NCBI RefSeq assembly: GCF_009792235.1
Contig: NZ_CP046973.1
Location: 4,402,001-4,466,000, forward strand
Direction of reading: 5' to 3'
Origin: Microcystis aeruginosa FD4
Lineage (GTDB): Bacteria; Cyanobacteriota; Cyanobacteriia; Cyanobacteriales; Microcystaceae
DNA length: 64,000 nt
The notes under the pieces are model-generated. The model worked only from the letters and a program-made list of their open reading frames with translations, did not search any database and was not told the origin of the DNA. Of the stretch, positions 42,376-52,038 are shown piece by piece. How positions within the stretch are numbered: position 1 is the stretch's first letter; each line of letters opens with the position of its first letter. Made by a program: the position numbers and the translations under genes.

Positions 42376-42759
42376 TGCTTTGCTTTCTTGGGCATTGTAG
42401 TCATGGATAAAATACCAAAGTAGCCTATACTCAACGGATTTAGTATCAATTAATTGTTTGGTATCGGGAGAGATAGTTTTATTAGTGGGATTGATCACAA
42501 ACGGTTGACCACAATCTTGACATTAACGTTTGGGTTTACCATTATCAATAGAACCATTCTTGATAGTATCGACAAGCGACTCACCTCGCTCGAAACCCGT
42601 TTAGAAGACTGGAAACCCTTGGTTCGCTCGCCACTCGCTCGAACCTTAGAAACTCCTAACAATCTTTTGGTAAACTCAAACAAAATGAAGTAATTAATCA
42701 TCTACCTGAAAATTATCGGAGCTTTCTTTTCACTGATTACTGATTACTTAAAAGTATCT
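42376..42759. other. Degenerate intergenic region
   Basis: ACTCAACGGATTTAGTAT at 42,429-42,446 repeats the sequence at 395-412, so another copy or remnant of the ATACTAAATC-end family is likely. The frame at 42,454-42,693 (DSIDKRLTSLETRLEDWKPL) looks like a fragment of a coiled-coil protein, without a start signal. Nothing else seen. Confidence 0.45.
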
Positions 42760-44250
42760 CTAATCTTTAGATAAATTGCGAGAAACATACCAAGTAAAAC
42801 CACCGCCGATAACTGCCATAACTGCTAAAGCTAATAATACCGGTCGGAGTCCGAATTGAGTTTCGGCGATACCCGCGACAGCTAGGGGTAAAGAGAGGGC
42901 AATATTAACGGCATTATTTTCTAAACCAAAGACTTTACCGCGCATTTCGGGGGGTGTATCTGCCTGTAGGGTAGTTTGCATGGGAACCCCGACTAAAGCG
43001 GCAAAAATCCCTAATAAAGCGGTCATAGCGAAGGCTAAAATTAAACTCTTTGTTGCTAGAGATAAACCGATTAAAGCTGCCGCCATACCCAGGGAACCCC
43101 AGAGACTTAATTGGGTGTGGGAGAATTTTTGACCCCAATAACCCAAGGTAATCGCACTAACTGCCATTCCTGCACCACAGGAGGCTAATAAAAAGCCGAA
43201 TTGAGAAGCTTTTAACCCGGGTAGTTTTTCCGCCATACTGACGGCTAATACCGATAGAGCAGCAAAAATACAGAATAAGATGACTAATTGAATCAGGGCG
43301 TTACGAACTTTATAATTTTTGTTGAGGTAACGAATGCCGTCGCGGATATCCTCCCAAACATGGGGCTGTTCTGCGGTAGGGATAACATATTTTTCGCTAG
43401 TTCGCAAGATAATTAGAATTAAACCGGCAATTATATAAAAACTACCGACAATCATCACTTTGCCAATATCAAATTGTCCGGCTCTCGTGCCGAAAATGCT
43501 ATCAGCAAAAGCTAATAGAGGTTCACCGATGGCAAAACCGATAATTAATACTGCCATGGTGGTTAAAGTGTTGAGGGAATTTGCGGGCAGAAGATGACGA
43601 CGTTTTACCACCAATGGCAGGGTAGATTGTTCGGCAGGGGCAAAAAATTGGGTTAAGGTGGAGACAAGAAAAGTAATGACTAACAATAGGAAAAAACCGA
43701 AGGGTAAGTTAAATTCTCCCTGTAGCCGGTAATGCCAATTTCTTAAACCGTCAGGCAACCAACCGAGGGGAACGGCTAAAGTTTGCTCGCGCACTAACCA
43801 TAATAATAGAGGAATGACGAGGACAAAAGCCCCGCGTAAAAGGTTAGAAATAACTAAAACTTGTTTTTTTAACCATCTATCAACATATACACCCGCCACC
43901 GAACCCACTAACACCGCCGGAATTGTATTAGCAATCATTATCGCCGATACCCAGCCGCTAATCGATTGATCGGCTTCTTGGTAATGGGTGGCAATTAGGG
44001 AGATCATCAGGACTAAATAGAATTTATCCGCTAATTGGGAAAAAATTCCCCCCGCCCAGAGAATGAGAAAGCGCGGGTTTTTTAGCACTGGGGTAAAACC
44101 CTGACTAGGATTGGATTTGGGCGCACGTTTAGGCAAGCGGTTCATGGTTTCTGTGTCGGATTGCCTCGGTGAGGAATCGGAAGAATTAAAAACAGGAGTG
44201 GGGGAGGCACTAGACGTAGCGTCGCTAGTTTCTGAGTCAAACAGTTGCAT
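42760..44250 (-). CDS. Major facilitator superfamily exporter
   Basis: 496 aa. A disordered Ser/Pro N-terminus (1-50) is followed by twelve predicted membrane segments (FLILWAGGIFSQLADKFYLVL and so on). RWLKKQVLVISNLLRG is the loop-2 basic motif of the MFS 'enterobactin exporter/macrolide' branch. Substrate unknown. Its start codon is separated by a single base from the end of a TnpB-type element (44,252), which supplies the only Shine-Dalgarno-like GAGG. Confidence 0.9.
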   Translation of the reverse strand: MQLFDSETSDATSSASPTPVFNSSDSSPRQSDTETMNRLPKRAPKSNPSQGFTPVLKNPRFLILWAGGIFSQLADKFYLVLMISLIATHYQEADQSISGWVSAIMIANTIPAVLVGSVAGVYVDRWLKKQVLVISNLLRGAFVLVIPLLLWLVREQTLAVPLGWLPDGLRNWHYRLQGEFNLPFGFFLLLVITFLVSTLTQFFAPAEQSTLPLVVKRRHLLPANSLNTLTTMAVLIIGFAIGEPLLAFADSIFGTRAGQFDIGKVMIVGSFYIIAGLILIILRTSEKYVIPTAEQPHVWEDIRDGIRYLNKNYKVRNALIQLVILFCIFAALSVLAVSMAEKLPGLKASQFGFLLASCGAGMAVSAITLGYWGQKFSHTQLSLWGSLGMAAALIGLSLATKSLILAFAMTALLGIFAALVGVPMQTTLQADTPPEMRGKVFGLENNAVNIALSLPLAVAGIAETQFGLRPVLLALAVMAVIGGGFTWYVSRNLSKD

Positions 44251-44251
44251 T

Positions 44252-44606
44252 TTGACATCCTCGCCGCCCTAAAAGTGCGGCGATTCCTAAACCTCACGAT
44301 TTAAGTTTCTGCTTCAACCACCGTTGCATACCACGGTTAAAAAACCATGTACTGTCTTACACAAAGTCCACAGACTTTCGCTCCCTTTCAGAAGCCCGAT
44401 TCCGTGTGTCCCACGGTACGATTCTGACTAAACGCTTCTTGTACTTGTTGCGCGCGACTTTTTACCCGGACAAGCTTTTCTGAACGGAACCCCCTAAGCC
44501 GAGTTTTCAAGGTGCTGTCCGCCCACTTGGTTTTCGAGACGGTCTTTTTAATTCTAACGTAAAGCCAACCTAGAACGGCGGGGTTTCCCACCCAAAATTT
44601 TCGATG
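44252..44606 (-). mobile_element. Non-autonomous IS605/IS1341-type element (copy 2)
   Basis: TTGACATCCTCGCCGCC with a CCGCC..TGCGGCG hairpin at 44,252-44,287 and GGCGGGGTTTCCCACCC with terminal AAAATTTTC near 44,606 are the same ends as at 4,098 and 20,108. The interior resembles copy 1 (4,098), with no tnpB. It fills the whole gap between the MFS gene and recO. Confidence 0.78.
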
Positions 44607-44624
44607 ATGATTTTTGCTATCTGT

Positions 44625-45407
44625 TTAAAATTCTAAGGGAGATAAACCCTCAACTAATGCCGAGGAGCGAAAAGTTTTTCCCAGATGATATTGAGTATAG
44701 CGGCGCAGCAGGCGATCGAGGTTAATCCAAGCTAGTTCTGAGGTAAGGTGTTCTTCTGGGGGAAAATCGGTTTTTCCTAGGCATTGCAGTAATTGCATTT
44801 CTTGCAACGTCAGTTTACTATCGATTTTGGGCGGGTTGATTGTTTCTGTTAGGGCAGCTAGATCTATTATTCCCCCTGCCTCGAAACTAAATCCTAGGCA
44901 ATTGTCCCCAATTAAAGCTTTTCCCGTCAACAGGCAGTTATGGACTTGCGGCACTAAGCCGGCAATTATTAAGAAATGAAAAATTGCTTGACAAAGGTAG
45001 GGAAGTATGTATTCATTCTCGTCGAGGACTTCAATTCTGGCCAGATGGCTGCAGATTAATTCGTATAATTCCCTCTGGGGTTGTTCGCTCAGGGCGATCG
45101 CCAAAACCAGTTCACAGAGGTATTGACTAACGGTGAGTTTGGCGAGATTTTGACTTAATTTGGGGTAAGATTCGATAGTTTCAGCTTGAACGACCTTATC
45201 TAGGGATTTTCCTGCGACTATCAATAGATTATTGACCACAAATAGTTCACTTCTCCCCCGGAGGGAAGATTTATACTTGCGCGCACCGGGAGCGATGGCT
45301 CTAATTAAACCATATTCGGCGGTCAAAATAGTTAAGAGGCGATCGGCCTCTCCGAAGGCCATTCCTTGCAGATTGATTCCAGTAGCTTGATAGGTACGAG
45401 ACATCAT
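44625..45407 (-). CDS. recO: DNA repair protein RecO
   Basis: 260 aa. An N-terminal OB fold (SRTYQATGINLQGMAFGEADRLLTILTAEYGLIRAIAPGARK) and helical C-terminal domain (YLCELVLAIALSEQP) are typical. RecO with RecR loads RecA at gaps. Either ATG (45,407 or 45,404) could start it. Complete. Confidence 0.94.
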   Translation of the reverse strand: MMSRTYQATGINLQGMAFGEADRLLTILTAEYGLIRAIAPGARKYKSSLRGRSELFVVNNLLIVAGKSLDKVVQAETIESYPKLSQNLAKLTVSQYLCELVLAIALSEQPQRELYELICSHLARIEVLDENEYILPYLCQAIFHFLIIAGLVPQVHNCLLTGKALIGDNCLGFSFEAGGIIDLAALTETINPPKIDSKLTLQEMQLLQCLGKTDFPPEEHLTSELAWINLDRLLRRYTQYHLGKTFRSSALVEGLSPLEF

Positions 45408-45475
45408 TTAATAATTAACTAGCTAATTGTTTCCCCAAGAAGACTGGAGCTAATCACCAAGCAAAGGGGAAACTA

Positions 45476-45548
45476 TGGAGGTTAGCGGACTCGAACCGCT
45501 GACATCCTGCTTGCAAAGCAGGCGCTCTACCAACTGAGCTAAACCCCC
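45476..45548 (-). tRNA. tRNA-Ala (anticodon UGC)
   Basis: The minus strand folds as a 73-nt cloverleaf: acceptor GGGGGTT / AACCTCC-A, D arm AGCTCAGTTGGTAGAGC, anticodon stem CTGCT-TTGCAAG-CAG with UGC, T arm with GGTTCGAGTC. The CCA is not encoded. G3:U70-type pairing could not be verified by eye, but the alanine anticodon is clear. Confidence 0.97.
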
Positions 45549-45625
45549 GATCTGGTTTTTAAGACACTCTCGTTATTATAACCTATAGTGAAAAATATTA
45601 CAAGTAAATTTTCCCTTTCCCTGCC

Positions 45626-46438
45626 ATGTCTTATCTAGTCGCCACTTTTTACCAGTTTGTGGCTTTGTCAGATTATCGTCAAAAACAGCCAGAAATACAA
45701 AAATACTGCCAAGAAAGAGGAATTAAAGGAACTATTCTTCTGGCAGCCGAGGGGATTAACGCAACGATCGCCGGAAACCGTCAAGCGATCGCAGAGGTGA
45801 TTAGTTGGTTAAAAACCGATACTCGTTTAGCGAATCTAGAGGTGAAAGAGTCTGTTTGCGATTATTTGCCCTTTCAACGCTTAAAAATTCGCTTAAAACA
45901 GGAAATTGTGACTTTTGGTCAACCCAAGGCTAATCCTCTCGAAAAAACAGGAATTCATCTCAAAGCTGAACAGTGGAATCAATTGCTGAAAGAGCCGGAT
46001 GTGGTAGTTATCGATACTCGTAATAATTATGAAGTGGCGATCGGTACTTTTGCGGGAGCGCTTAACCCGGAAATCCAGCATTTTCGCCAATTTCCTGAGT
46101 ATATTCACGACAATTTTGATAGTATTAACGATAAAAAAATAGCTCTTTTTTGTACGGGGGGAATTCGCTGTGAAAAGGCGGCAGCTTTTTTATTAAATCA
46201 AGGCTTTTCTCAAGTTTATCAGCTAGAGGGAGGTATTTTGAAATACTTAGAAGAAGTTAGTCCAGATCAGAGTCTTTGGCAAGGAGAATGTTTCGTTTTC
46301 GATCAAAGAGTGGCAATAACAGCTAATTTAGAGGTAGGACATTATGAAATGTGTCCCGCTTGCGGTCATCCCATCGATGAAAAAGATAAACAGTCCCCCA
46401 ATTACCGAGCAGGAATATCTTGTCCCTATTGTAGTTAA
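45626..46438 (+). CDS. trhO: tRNA uridine-34 hydroxylase TrhO (rhodanese domain)
   Basis: 270 aa. An N-terminal acylphosphatase-like part (YQFVALSDYRQKQPEIQKYC, KGTILLAAEGINATIAG) and a rhodanese domain with catalytic Cys in LFCTGGIRCEKAAAFL, then a Cys-rich tail (CPACGHPID, CPYCS). TrhO/YceA makes 5-hydroxyuridine at tRNA position 34 using O2 (established in E. coli and B. subtilis). It lies next to tRNA-Ala(UGC), whose wobble U34 is the kind of site it acts on. Confidence 0.92.
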   Translation: MSYLVATFYQFVALSDYRQKQPEIQKYCQERGIKGTILLAAEGINATIAGNRQAIAEVISWLKTDTRLANLEVKESVCDYLPFQRLKIRLKQEIVTFGQPKANPLEKTGIHLKAEQWNQLLKEPDVVVIDTRNNYEVAIGTFAGALNPEIQHFRQFPEYIHDNFDSINDKKIALFCTGGIRCEKAAAFLLNQGFSQVYQLEGGILKYLEEVSPDQSLWQGECFVFDQRVAITANLEVGHYEMCPACGHPIDEKDKQSPNYRAGISCPYCS

Positions 46439-46486
46439 TTTTATCCTATCGTCCCGCTCCCATCTCCCTACTTTTCTAGGTTATGG

Positions 46487-48034
46487 TTACTGTTTCTTGC
46501 GGATTTGTGTACCAGAAATCATGTCATGAAGGGCGCGTTTTTTCTTTGTCCATGCTGCCAGTAAAAAGCCCAAATATAAGGGAGCAGTGGAGAGAAATTT
46601 TAGTAAGTAGCGGCGATTGGCTCTTGCAAAAGATATGCGTCTTCCTTCGCTATCGGTGACAGATAAATCAAAAAACATTTTACCAATGGTGGCTTTAAAA
46701 ATATATTCTAAGAAAACATAATATAACCATTTAATAACTATTCCTAAACCAAGAGCAGTCAGGATAGCAATATGTTCGTGAGTAAAGTTAAGTTTGGCTT
46801 GAATATTATAGATAATTGCCGCTATAAATAAAGCAAAACCGATAATTGTTGTTCCAGCTGCACTTAATGCTGCCGCATAGTAAACCCAGATTTCTTTGGC
46901 TATATAAAAGTTAAGATTTAAATCTTGAAAAGTTGACCATTGTTGTAAGCGAAAACAGATATAACCACCTAATAAAGCGGCGATAATAAGAACGATAAAA
47001 GAATCAATTAAAGAAGCTTTGAAACGGAGCCAAAACCCAGCATAACTGGGAGAAATTGCAGCGAGTAAAGAAATAAGTGCAGGGTTGGGAATAGGAATAA
47101 CTTTAGTTTTTTCAGGAGAAGAATTTTTAGTGTTTTTAGTCTGATGGGGATTAGCTTTAATATCAGTAATAATTTTGAGCAAAGTTTTAGTATTTTTAGG
47201 TCGATCAATTGGTTTTTCTGCCATTAAATTATCGATAAAATCTGCTAATCGAGCAGGGATATTTGGCGCATATTTACGCCAATTAAATTCATTGTTATTA
47301 ATATTATAAATTTTCGGATCACTGGGTTCTTTACCAGTTAACAAAAAGACGAAAGTTTTGCCCAAAGCATAAAAGTCTGATTGGGGGACTGAGTGACCAA
47401 GAGATTGTTCAGGAGGAGCATATCCTGGGGTATAAATTCCCGTATTTTTACCTCCTGCAAGGACGGTTTGAGTGACTTGTCGCGCTGCCCCAAAATCAAT
47501 TAAAACTAATTGACCATCGGGTTTTAAGATAATATTAGAGGGTTTGATATCGCGATGATAGAATTTATGTTTATGAACTTCGTGGAGAATATTAGCTAAC
47601 TGAGTTAACCAATCCAAAGCGAGATGATAATCAATCGGTTTAAATCCTCTTTGTTTTTGGTATTCTTCTAAGTCAATACCAGCAATTTTCTCCATAACTA
47701 AACAGTGTAAAGCAGTTTGACTCTCCCGGGGATGATAAATAAAATAGTTTTCTCCTTTGGGAATACCGGGGTAATTTAATTGTTTTAAAAGATTAGCTTC
47801 CTGTTGAAATAAATCAACAGCTTTGCTGGAATCGTAGGTAAGAACTTTTAATACTTTGGGTATTTTATGTTCATCTATCACTTCATAGGTATTACCAAAT
47901 CCACCTTTGGCACTCAATAAATTTGTGACTCGATATTTACCATTTAAAAGCAAGTCGGAACCACAGGATTGACAGTAACGACTCTCCGTGATACTTTTCG
48001 GTTTAGGACAATGAGGATTAATACAAAAACTCAT
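46487..48034 (-). CDS. Zinc-ribbon Ser/Thr kinase with C-terminal RDD membrane domain
   Basis: 515 aa. The zinc ribbon (C4, C9, C21, C24) is the same type as in the kinase at 448. Catalytic motifs KFYHRDIKPSNI and VLIDFGAARQ are intact; the glycine loop reads AKGGFGNTY. The C-terminal ~180 residues are an RDD domain with about four membrane segments (SLIDSFIVLIIAALLGGYI, YVFLEYIFKATIGKMFFDL). It should sense or act at the membrane. The target is unknown. Confidence 0.92.
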   Translation of the reverse strand: MSFCINPHCPKPKSITESRYCQSCGSDLLLNGKYRVTNLLSAKGGFGNTYEVIDEHKIPKVLKVLTYDSSKAVDLFQQEANLLKQLNYPGIPKGENYFIYHPRESQTALHCLVMEKIAGIDLEEYQKQRGFKPIDYHLALDWLTQLANILHEVHKHKFYHRDIKPSNIILKPDGQLVLIDFGAARQVTQTVLAGGKNTGIYTPGYAPPEQSLGHSVPQSDFYALGKTFVFLLTGKEPSDPKIYNINNNEFNWRKYAPNIPARLADFIDNLMAEKPIDRPKNTKTLLKIITDIKANPHQTKNTKNSSPEKTKVIPIPNPALISLLAAISPSYAGFWLRFKASLIDSFIVLIIAALLGGYICFRLQQWSTFQDLNLNFYIAKEIWVYYAAALSAAGTTIIGFALFIAAIIYNIQAKLNFTHEHIAILTALGLGIVIKWLYYVFLEYIFKATIGKMFFDLSVTDSEGRRISFARANRRYLLKFLSTAPLYLGFLLAAWTKKKRALHDMISGTQIRKKQ

Positions 48035-48091
48035 GGATTTTATTGGTAGATTACAAAATAAACTTGATGATTAAAATATTCACCGATATAT

Positions 48092-48535
48092 TTAAGGTTT
48101 GTTGCCAAGAAAAAAGCCGCGCAATCCCAAAGTTACCACGGCACTTAAAAAAGCCACAACCATGGGGATGATCAGAGATTTAAACCCTTTCAAGTCCGCA
48201 ATATCTTTAACTAGGATTGCATAACTATCTTCGACTTTTTCCAGTCGTTTATCCATTGTTTCAAATTTCTGATCAAGAGTTTTAATATCTCCTTTGATTT
48301 CTGTGACTTCCACCTTTAAATCATTAACATCTTTTTGGAGACTGTCAAATTTTTGATCCATATCTCTTTGGAGACTGTCAAATTTTTGATTAACATCTCT
48401 TTGGAGACTGTCAAATTTTTGATTAACATCTCTTTGGAGAGAGTCAATTTTCTGATTAACCTCTTTAATGCTATCTTTAATTTCTTTGAGGACGGATTCA
48501 AGGGAATAGGTAACGGTTTCGCTAGTTTGTGTCAT
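48092..48535 (-). CDS. Coiled-coil protein with tandem 33-bp repeats and a C-terminal anchor
   Basis: 147 aa. Residues about 20-110 are heptads, with the 11-residue unit (D/N)QKFDSLQRDV repeated four times, matching a 33-bp DNA repeat (about 48,330-48,450). One membrane helix ends the protein (SLIIPMVVAFLSAVVTLGLRGFFLG). Comparable proteins (DUF1640/tropomyosin-like) have no firm function. Repeat number may vary by slippage. Confidence 0.82.
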   Translation of the reverse strand: MTQTSETVTYSLESVLKEIKDSIKEVNQKIDSLQRDVNQKFDSLQRDVNQKFDSLQRDMDQKFDSLQKDVNDLKVEVTEIKGDIKTLDQKFETMDKRLEKVEDSYAILVKDIADLKGFKSLIIPMVVAFLSAVVTLGLRGFFLGNKP

Positions 48536-48573
48536 AATTAAAACCCTCTGGTCGATATAGCCAAATATAATTA

Positions 48574-48742
48574 GGTTATGCTAAAAAAGTTTTTCGTTGG
48601 TGTGGGGTGTGGGGTTTTAGCCATTTTCAGGGGAAAAGTCCCTGAACTTTCCCTCTGACCCCTCCAATGGCCGGCACTGTTTGATTTCAAAAAAGCCTAA
48701 AGATATTATCCAACAAAGTTTTTAGATTTATTCAGCCAGCCC
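48574..48742. mobile_element. MITE family A, copy 4
   Basis: Shorter (169 bp), with TAATTA duplicated at 48,568-48,573 and 48,743-48,748. The left end is degenerate (GGTTATGCTAAAAAAG) while the right end CAGCCAGCCC and the TTTTTAGATTTATTC block are conserved. It has only about two GTGTGGGG units, so minisatellite length varies among copies. Confidence 0.8.
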
Positions 48743-48909
48743 TAATTATTCCCCTATTGCCTATTGCTAGGGACTAAGGACGATTATGCTACCGAAAAAA
48801 TTCCATTGTGGCCAGAGAGCGGTTATGGTAATTTAAGAAAGCGATCGGGGAACTCTCACAGGGAAGATCCCGACCCTAGCGAGGGAGTGCCTGTTTAACC
48901 GTCTGTCCT

Positions 48910-49437
48910 ATGTACAAGTCTATTACTGTTTTAACGCTGCTGACGGGAATTATCGCCGTTGATGTGGTTTTTGCTCAATCCACTGTTCATCTTCCCATCA
49001 CAGTTAAACAGGGAGAATCCTACGAAGGATTATTGACTAGAGCATCGCAATTAGCAGAGAAAACTATCATCAGTCGTTTTAATCAACAACAGGGTCTTAA
49101 TAAAATTGATTTATTAATAACGGCCGAAAAATCAGGGGCGATCGCACCTCTCCTGGCGGTGAAGGTGTCCCGTCAAGATTGGTTTGGCAACCCTAATATT
49201 CAACGCTGGACGAATGTTTTTCCCTTTGGCAAAGATATCCTCGGTTTTAGCTCTCCCACACCTGTCGTCACCCCGAAAAGTCCCCCCGCTGCCGTTAATC
49301 CCAGTCCATCTCCAGCACCATCTCCGGGTGCTACCACTCCTCCTCCTCCCCCTGCTTTACTCTTCGAGGATGAGCCGAATAATGCTCCCCAAATTCCTAT
49401 TCCTAACCAAAGATTAACCAGTCCAGCTAATCGTTAA
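48910..49437 (+). CDS. Secreted proline-rich protein
   Basis: 175 aa. Signal peptide YKSITVLTLLTGIIAVDVVFAQS (cleavage after about 22), a mixed domain (VKQGESYEGLLTRASQLAE, FNQQQGLNKIDLLITAEKSG), and a Pro-rich tail (SPSPAPSPGATTPPPPPA). Probably periplasmic or outer-envelope. Not assigned to a family by me. Confidence 0.8.
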   Translation: MYKSITVLTLLTGIIAVDVVFAQSTVHLPITVKQGESYEGLLTRASQLAEKTIISRFNQQQGLNKIDLLITAEKSGAIAPLLAVKVSRQDWFGNPNIQRWTNVFPFGKDILGFSSPTPVVTPKSPPAAVNPSPSPAPSPGATTPPPPPALLFEDEPNNAPQIPIPNQRLTSPANR

Positions 49438-49478
49438 TTGATAGGAAAAGGATCGGCTTTCGGCAGATATATTGACTT

Positions 49479-50258
49479 TTAAGTGGCAAAACGGGGCTGA
49501 AACCAGTCTAGGGGAAAAATATCATCTTCTTCGACGATTTCTGTCCAACCAGTGACGCTCTCAAAACAAGTCCCCGTCAAGTTAGCACCCCTCAAGTCCG
49601 CTCCCTGTAGATTTACCTCTTGTAACCGCGCTCCCGCTAGATTAGCGCCCGCTAAATTGGCCCCGCGTAAATCACTACCCGTCAGACGTGCCTCGCTAAA
49701 ATTAGCCCTTTCTAAATTGGCCCCCTGAAAGTCCACCTCTTTCAGAAAAGAGCCGCTAAAATTGGCTTCCCTTGCGGAAATCTGACGACATTTAGCCCCA
49801 CTTAACCGCGCTTCCTGCAAATTAGCCCAATTGAGATTGACTTTATCTAGGGTTGCCTCCAAGAGATTAACTAAGTATAAATTCGCCCCGCATAAATTCG
49901 CCCCGCATAAATTCGCTCCCCGGAGATTAGCATGGGAAAGATCCGCCCCACTTAAGTGCGAGTTACGCAGGTTTGCCTGTACCATAAAGGCCCCAGTGAG
50001 ATTGGCTTTGGTTAAGTCCGCTTCCACTAATTGCGCTTGACTTAATTTGGCATAGGTTAAATTCGCCCAATTCAAACTCGCTCCCCGCAGATTTGATTTA
50101 GTCAGAAAAGAGCGACTCAAATTAGTTCCGCGCAAATTGGCCGCAGCAAAATTGACAGCAATCAGAGTCACTTGTTGTAGGTCTAGACTCATCAAGTCAA
50201 TGGCTAAAAAATCCCGCTCTCCTTGTTCGTAGAGTCTTAGTAACTGATTAACTTTCAT
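49479..50258 (-). CDS. Pentapeptide-repeat protein
   Basis: 259 aa. After a short N-terminal helix (VNQLLRLYEQGERDFLAID) about 40 A(N/D)LXX units follow (LRGANLCGANLCGANLYLVN and so on), so it is almost entirely beta-helix. A short tail (GWTEIVEEDDIFPLDWFQPRF) ends it. Such proteins are abundant in cyanobacteria and mostly uncharacterised. Confidence 0.92.
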   Translation of the reverse strand: MKVNQLLRLYEQGERDFLAIDLMSLDLQQVTLIAVNFAAANLRGTNLSRSFLTKSNLRGASLNWANLTYAKLSQAQLVEADLTKANLTGAFMVQANLRNSHLSGADLSHANLRGANLCGANLCGANLYLVNLLEATLDKVNLNWANLQEARLSGAKCRQISAREANFSGSFLKEVDFQGANLERANFSEARLTGSDLRGANLAGANLAGARLQEVNLQGADLRGANLTGTCFESVTGWTEIVEEDDIFPLDWFQPRFAT

Positions 50259-50318
50259 CTCCCTTCTTCTACTTTAAGATGGTGGTTAAGAAGTAATCAA
50301 AGCACCCAAAAACTTCGT

Positions 50319-50357
50319 CTGATAACTAACTCAGCTTTTAGATGAGTTAGTTATCAG
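50319..50357. repeat. 15-bp stem hairpin upstream of the pentapeptide gene
   Basis: CTGATAACTAACTCA (50,319-50,333) and its exact complement (50,343-50,357) surround a 9-nt loop. A short TCTCTTTTG follows on the plus strand, so it could be a weak terminator or a folded 5' leader element. Confidence 0.65.
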
Positions 50358-50757
50358 GCTCTCTTTTGAGTTTATGTAAAGTTTTTTATCGATTTTTTAA
50401 GGGAAGATAACCCGAACAGCAAGTTAATTTTAATCATAGTTAAATAGCTTGGCTAAAACAGTTTGACTGGTTTTTCCAATTCTACCCCAGTCCATCGGGT
50501 AATCAGTATCTGAAACTACTCTTGTTAAAAAACTTATCTATTGTTCAAACTCGATTATATTTAACCCAGCCAATTCTCCCTATTTTCTCGGATCAGGGCG
50601 GTGGAGCCGAGAGGACTTTCAGGGTATTTTTACCCAAATCAATAGAGACGTTGCTAGGCAACGTCTCTACAAAAGTGGTATTGTAAAGTTTTGTCAAAAA
50701 TGTGTGCAAATAACAGCAAACAACTGCTACTGTGGTTAGTGCCAGTTTGCCTTACAG
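50358..50757. other. Intergenic region with an iterated palindrome
   Basis: No gene. At 50,643-50,669 TAGAGACGTTGC-TAG-GCAACGTCTCTA is a perfect inverted repeat of a type widespread in cyanobacteria. The last ~50 bp may be the left end of the IS607-like remnant. Confidence 0.55.
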
Positions 50758-50946
50758 TTGAAATTATCAGATTATGCCAAGAAAAAGGGGATCAGTTATG
50801 ACACTACTTGGAGGATGTGGAATCGATGGCAGTTACAAGGAAAACGTCTGTATTCAATAAGACGAAGAACAAGAAAAACCGAATGTTTAATTAAGTGCTT
50901 CGAGGAAGAGCATGAAATTAGTTCAAAGACATCTAATCAAATTTAA
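50758..50946 (+). pseudogene. IS607-type serine recombinase remnant
   Basis: 62 aa, starting (TTG) KLSDYAKKKGISYDTTWRMW, the MerR-like HTH of IS607 TnpA. The catalytic serine domain is missing; after KRLYSIRRRTRKTECLIK the frame ends inside the tnpB start. An internal deletion fused the two genes. Confidence 0.75.
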
Positions 50947-52038
50947 TAAAAATGAATTTTTAGTATTTGATAAGTTGGCATTTTTATCAAAGAATCTTTA
51001 TAATTGTGCTGTCTATTTAAACCGTCAAGCCTTCTTTTCACATCAGCCATTTCTAACCCTAACCATGACTGAATTACACCATGCTTTGAAAACAAGCGCA
51101 GATTATCAAGCATTACCAGCTAAAGTAAGCCAGTTAGTATTAAAGCAAGTAGAAAAAACCTTTAAATCCTCTCAAAAAGCACAAGAACAATTCAAAAAAT
51201 CGCCCAATAAATTTACAGGAGAGCCGAAATTACCCCGCTATAAAGATAAGAAAAAAGGTAGAAACGTTTTAACTTATAACTTTATAACTATCAAGCCATC
51301 TCTAAAAAAGCCTTGAAGCAGGGTTTAATTAAGCTCTCAGGAACTAATTTAGAGTTGAAAACCAATTTAAAAGAAGTCTTAGAGGTGCGAATTTTCCTAA
51401 AACGGGCGCTTATTGTCTAGAGATTGTTTATGAACAACCCTCCTCAGCAAGTCAAGAGGGAGAAAGATATGCTTTTGTTGATTTAGGTTTAAATAACCTA
51501 GCATCTGTCACCTCTAATATTCCCGAATTTCAGCCAACTTTACTATGTGGGAAAGCCTTAAAATCATGCCATCAAAAATACAACAAGACACTAGCTAAAC
51601 TCAAATCGGAATTACCTAGTTTACAGAAGACCAGTAAAAGAATACAAGGTTTAACTTTAAAGCGTAACTGCAAGGTGGATTATTACCTCCACACCGCTAG
51701 TAAATATATTATTGATCAATTACTAGCTCATCAAATTAACCTGTTAGTTATTGGTCAGAATCAAGGCGGGAAACAAAACCTTAATATTGGGGATAGAAAT
51801 AATCAGGCATTTGTGAATATTCCTCACTCAAGATTTATTGAACAACTAACTTACAAAGCAATTTTAGTCGGAATAAAAGTCATGACGACTAATGAAAGCT
51901 ATACGTCTAAATGTAGTTTCTTAGATTGGGAACCAATTGGCAAACAAGAAAAATATTTGGGCAAGAGAGTTAAAAGGGGATTGTTTAGAAGTTCGTCAGG
52001 TTATCTCTATGGAGCAGATATTAATGGTTCGTTAAATA
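50912..52038 (+). pseudogene. IS607-associated tnpB, frameshifted and 3'-truncated
   Basis: Three frames are needed. Frame one (50,912-51,316) ends at KPSLKKP; QAISKKALKQGLIKLSG continues in another; a third (from about 51,385) reads GANFPKTGAYCLEIVYEQP, AFVDLGLNNLA (RuvC Asp), then LLVIGQNQGGKQNL and FRSSSGYLYGADINGSLN (last RuvC Asp). The second RuvC acid is not obvious (IGQNQ). The 3' end is cut by MITE family A copy 5. Inactive. Confidence 0.85.

Noticed and set aside
42454..42693. 79-aa frame with a coiled-coil-like end
   Set aside because: No start site and flanked by decayed repeats; kept only as a remark on degenerate DNA.
50643..50669. Palindrome as a possible attachment site or origin
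   Set aside because: This iterated palindrome type is common in cyanobacteria; no integrase or phage gene nearby.
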